This document shows positions 61,462 through 64,000 of a DNA stretch of 64,000 bases, piece by piece; position 1 is the first letter of the stretch, and every line of letters starts with the position of its first letter. The position numbers were made by a program, and so were the translations under genes. The stretch spans positions 4,425,001 to 4,489,000 of the forward strand of contig NZ_JAJONE010000001.1 of assembly GCF_024700075.1 (NCBI RefSeq). The letters are read 5' to 3'. Below the pieces are notes generated by a model. It was not told the DNA's origin. It saw nothing but the letters and a program-made list of their open reading frames with translations, and made no database searches. This DNA is from Hymenobacter sp. J193. GTDB taxonomy: Bacteria; Bacteroidota; Bacteroidia; Cytophagales; Hymenobacteraceae.

Positions 61462-62328
61462 ATGTCTGCTTCTGCTTCCATCTCCGATTATCAGCGCATT
61501 GCTCGGGCCATTCAATTCCTGGAAGAAAACTTCCGGCGCCAGCCCAGCCTCGATGAGGTAGCCGAGGCCGTGCACCTGAGTCCGTTCCACTTTCAGCGGC
61601 TGTTCAGCGAGTGGGCCGGCATCAGCCCCAAGCGCTTTGTGCAGTACCTCACCGCCGACTTTCTGAAAACCCGCCTGGCTCAGGCCACCCCGCTGCCCGA
61701 AGCCACTGAGCAAGCCGGCCTTTCGGCCCCGTCCCGCCTCCACGATTTATTCGTGACCCTGGAAGCCGTAACGCCCCAGGAGTTTCGCACGGGCGGCGCG
61801 GGCCTGCGCATCGGCTATGGGTTGCACGCTACGCCCTTTGGGCCAGCCTTGCTGGCGGCTACAAGCCGGGGCATCTGCGGCCTGCATTTGCTTGACGTTG
61901 AAGCAGCTGCCGCCGAAAACGCCTTGCAGGAATTGCGGAAAAACTGGCCCCAGGCCCGCTTCGAGCCCGATGCGGAGCTGACGGCGCCATTGGTGGCGCG
62001 GGCGTTTGCGACGCAGGCAGGGCAGCCGCTGCATCTGCTCGTGCGCGGCACCAACTTCCAGGTGAAGGTGTGGGAAGCACTATTGCGAGTGCCCGGTGGG
62101 CAGGTTGTTAGCTACCAGCACGTGGCCCAGGCCGTAGGCCAGCCTAAAGCACTGCAGGCCGTGGGCTCAGCCGTGGGTGCCAACCCCGTCGCCGTGCTTA
62201 TTCCCTGTCACCGCGTGATTCGGAAAGAAGGTGTGCTGGGCCAGTACCGCTGGGGCAGCGTCACCAAAAAAGCCCTGATTGGCTGGGAAATGGCGCAGGC
62301 TGAAAAACAAACGGCCCAAGTTTCGTAG
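61462..62328 (+). CDS. AraC-type regulator fused to methylated-DNA-protein-cysteine methyltransferase (Ada C-terminal type)
   Basis: 288 residues. Residues 10-115 are an AraC helix-turn-helix (FLEENFRRQPSLDEVAEAVH, SPFHFQRLFSEWAGISPKRF). Residues 195-280 are the alkylguanine-DNA methyltransferase with the acceptor cysteine in VLIPCHRVIRKEGVLGQYRW and the VWEALLRVPGGQVVSYQHVA helix. The zinc-binding phosphotriester-repair domain of E. coli Ada is absent. It repairs O6-methylguanine and may regulate its own or neighbouring genes. This combination is common in Bacteroidota. A possible TAGCTTTA box lies near 61432. Confidence 0.94.
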   Translation: MSASASISDYQRIARAIQFLEENFRRQPSLDEVAEAVHLSPFHFQRLFSEWAGISPKRFVQYLTADFLKTRLAQATPLPEATEQAGLSAPSRLHDLFVTLEAVTPQEFRTGGAGLRIGYGLHATPFGPALLAATSRGICGLHLLDVEAAAAENALQELRKNWPQARFEPDAELTAPLVARAFATQAGQPLHLLVRGTNFQVKVWEALLRVPGGQVVSYQHVAQAVGQPKALQAVGSAVGANPVAVLIPCHRVIRKEGVLGQYRWGSVTKKALIGWEMAQAEKQTAQVS

Positions 62329-62363
62329 CTTACCCGTCGTTCTACCCACTAACGCGCCGCTCC

Positions 62364-62915
62364 ATGCCCGAAAAACTGCAAACCGTACTCTGGATTCTGG
62401 TCGCGCTGGTCGTGTTTGTATGGCGCATGATTCAGAAGGCCCGCGCTACCACGGCCCGGGAGCAGCAGGAGCGGCGCTATTCCCGGCCCGACAGCACGGG
62501 CAAGCCCCGCCCCATGACGTCCAGCCCCTCGGCGAAGTCCTTTGAAGACCTGTTGCAGCAGATGATGGCCGAAAATACCGGCCAAGCAAAAGGCTCGGTT
62601 ACTACGCCGGCCGGCCGGGCGCTGCCTCGGGCAGCTGCCCGCCCCGCCCGGTCCCTCGAAGCGGCTACTGAGCCGGCCCGCAGCCAGGAAAAGCCCGCGA
62701 AGATGCGGGAGCCGCGCAGCCTGGAAGCGCCGGCCACGGTTGCCCGCCGGGCCTCTGCCCAGCCCCGCGCTGCCGTGCAGCACGGCCAAGAAGACTACTG
62801 GAGCCGTCAGCAGGCCCAGCAAGCGCCACCAGCGTCCTTTGCCGAGCAGCTTCGCAATCCCACCGATGTACGCCGCGCCTTTATCCTGGGCGAGATTCTG
62901 CAGCGGCGGTTTTAA
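62364..62915 (+). CDS. Unknown single-span membrane protein with disordered tail
   Basis: 183 residues. One hydrophobic helix near the start (LQTVLWILVALVVFVWRMI, residues 4-22), then a long Arg/Ala/Pro/Ser-rich stretch likely disordered, and a more conserved-looking end (FAEQLRNPTDVRRAFILGEI). The FVLGEIL-type end resembles small Bacteroidota proteins of unknown role. It follows the AraC/methyltransferase gene by 35 bp on the same strand and may be cotranscribed. Confidence 0.75.
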   Translation: MPEKLQTVLWILVALVVFVWRMIQKARATTAREQQERRYSRPDSTGKPRPMTSSPSAKSFEDLLQQMMAENTGQAKGSVTTPAGRALPRAAARPARSLEAATEPARSQEKPAKMREPRSLEAPATVARRASAQPRAAVQHGQEDYWSRQQAQQAPPASFAEQLRNPTDVRRAFILGEILQRRF

Positions 62916-63040
62916 CGTAAGGCCTCCCGTGTAGTAGACTTCGAAACCGGTGTGTTTCAAGTAAAATTCTAGAAGGAGAAATGCACTTGTAAGTAGTGGG
63001 CAAGGAATAGCGGTGCAAAGATTGGTTACTCTTTTTTATC

Positions 63041-63628
63041 CTAGAAAAATAAGATATCATACTCCAAGCAGATGTCGATTAGCGCCTGTTTATCGTCTGC
63101 TGCTGCTTCAACAGCCTCTAGATCCTCGGTAACCGTTGCTGTTGTCAGATTTCCTTTTCGATAAATAAAATGGTACCCTTCCTCTTCCATGTCCAAGAAG
63201 GTTGCTTCAGTCTTTAACAGACTACTCAGGTGCAAAAACCAGCTCCTTATACTAGGAGAGTTTTGGAATAGCCTACTCATGCAGGAAGTAGCAGCCTTAA
63301 GTCTAATAAAGCAGTAGTTGCCTGATGCTGATTCTTTTACATCAAGATAGATGCACCCGACTCGGCCCGTGTCATCAGTAGGGAAGAGTTGCGGGTAGTA
63401 ATTTTTTCTATCTAGCAAAAGCCTCCAAGGCCACGCATCCCCATACAGGTCACGAATCGTTTTTTCATGATAGGCTAGGATTGCCTTATCAAGCGGAAAA
63501 TCGAGGGTAACACAAGTGCCAAAAGGCTCTTCCAACTCCTCAATTGACCCATGTTGGGAAAGATGCGTTAGCAATAAGCACTCCTCGGAGCGCTTGATAA
63601 AAAGTACGTAACTATAGTCGAGTCCCAT
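63041..63628 (-). CDS. Hypothetical protein, 195 residues, AT-rich
   Basis: Begins MGLDYSYVLFIKRSEECLLL, acidic, no signal or membrane span. A start of the form MGLDYSY.LF.KR is shared by small uncharacterised bacterial proteins that I have seen near toxin and immunity genes, but no domain can be named here. Lower GC than the genes on either side. Function unknown. Confidence 0.6.
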   Translation of the reverse strand: MGLDYSYVLFIKRSEECLLLTHLSQHGSIEELEEPFGTCVTLDFPLDKAILAYHEKTIRDLYGDAWPWRLLLDRKNYYPQLFPTDDTGRVGCIYLDVKESASGNYCFIRLKAATSCMSRLFQNSPSIRSWFLHLSSLLKTEATFLDMEEEGYHFIYRKGNLTTATVTEDLEAVEAAADDKQALIDICLEYDILFF

Positions 63629-63703
63629 AAAGTTAGCGGGGCCACTTTTGGAAGGGCTGCTCTATTGCATTTTAGAAGTATTACCTGAGCTGTACATAAA
63701 GCT

Positions 63704-64000
63704 TTATTCCTGCGTCAGGGCGTAGGTGACGAGGTTGGCGCCCATTTTAAGTGCGGCTTCGTGCGTGGCAGGCGTATCTTCGGGATAAGTGCCCAAGTCT
63801 TCCCAGCCGTTGCCCAGGTCGCACTCATAGGAGTAGAAGCACACCAGCCGACCTTTGTAGAGCAGCCCAAAGCCCTGGGGCCGCTTGCCGTCGTGCTCGT
63901 GCACTTTAGGCAGGCCGCGCGGAAACTGGTATTTCTGGTGGTAGATGGGGTGGGAGAAAGGTAGCTCCACGAATTCCAGCTCGGGAAACACTTTTTTCAT
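63704..64000 (-). CDS. DUF4159 domain protein (N-terminal part beyond the window)
   Basis: The visible C-terminal 98 residues contain LPFSHPIYHQKYQFPRGLPK, VHEHDGKRPQGFGLLYKGRL and FYSYECDLGNGWEDL, which I recognise as the DUF4159 core found in Bacteroidota exported proteins near MoxR/VWA gene clusters. The Met at 64000 is probably internal, since whole members have about 200 residues and a signal peptide. Function of the family is not established. Confidence 0.8.
   Translation of the reverse strand: MKKVFPELEFVELPFSHPIYHQKYQFPRGLPKVHEHDGKRPQGFGLLYKGRLVCFYSYECDLGNGWEDLGTYPEDTPATHEAALKMGANLVTYALTQE

Overview
The window looks like chromosome of a GC-rich Bacteroidota, most like Hymenobacter or a close Cytophagales relative. 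The grounds are type IX secretion C-terminal sorting domains, a hybrid two-component regulator with an AraC output domain, promoters of the TAnnTTTG type, a TonB-plug/alpha-2-macroglobulin fusion, and many short palindromic intergenic repeats. The genus is inferred from style and protein families, not from a marker gene.

Layout. 1-5.9 kb: a calcineurin-like phosphoesterase cut by the window edge, a glycosyltransferase, a GH1 beta-glucosidase and a frameshifted secreted Calx-beta/propeller protein. 6-22 kb: an RNA-repair neighbourhood. It has Hen1 and Pnkp 4.7 kb apart, two polymerase-beta-type nucleotidyltransferases (one with an IS630-type element inside its stop codon), and an OmpA-like protein, DoxX/HxlR, an M28 peptidase and lipoproteins between them. 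22.7-30 kb: a 2042-residue alpha-2-macroglobulin-like protein with an embedded TonB-plug domain, then an ADP-ribosylglycohydrolase. 30-42.6 kb: one minus-strand catabolic cluster. It holds a hybrid sensor/regulator, a GMC oxidoreductase with its small subunit, a cytochrome c, a Gfo/Idh oxidoreductase, three TIM-barrel isomerase-like proteins, an MFS permease and a DUF1080 (3-keto-glycoside hydrolase-type) protein. Together these suggest oxidation of a glycoside to its 3-keto form, cleavage, uptake and conversion.

42.9-57.5 kb is accessory. It has an ankyrin lipoprotein, an IS1182-type element, a chromate-resistance cluster (chrA plus a ChrB-AraC fusion), and two complete tRNA-Asp genes. Below the right-hand tRNA-Asp lie three consecutive cassettes of about 1.5, 2.3 and 3.1 kb. 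Each ends in a 15-nt copy of the tRNA 3' end next to a conserved module of exactly 353 bp (R), starts with its own 36-bp palindromic terminator, and carries unrelated cargo. None encodes a recombinase. This array is the most unusual structure in the window.

57.7-64 kb: accA, an MBL-fold hydrolase, a frameshifted patatin, an acyltransferase, an AraC/alkylguanine-DNA methyltransferase fusion and small unknowns.

Four genes carry one-base frameshifts in or beside G/C runs (five events in all), so either the consensus has indel errors or these tracts are real switches or mutations. All coordinates, repeat alignments and difference counts were made by eye. No database search was run, and family names rest on recognised motifs.
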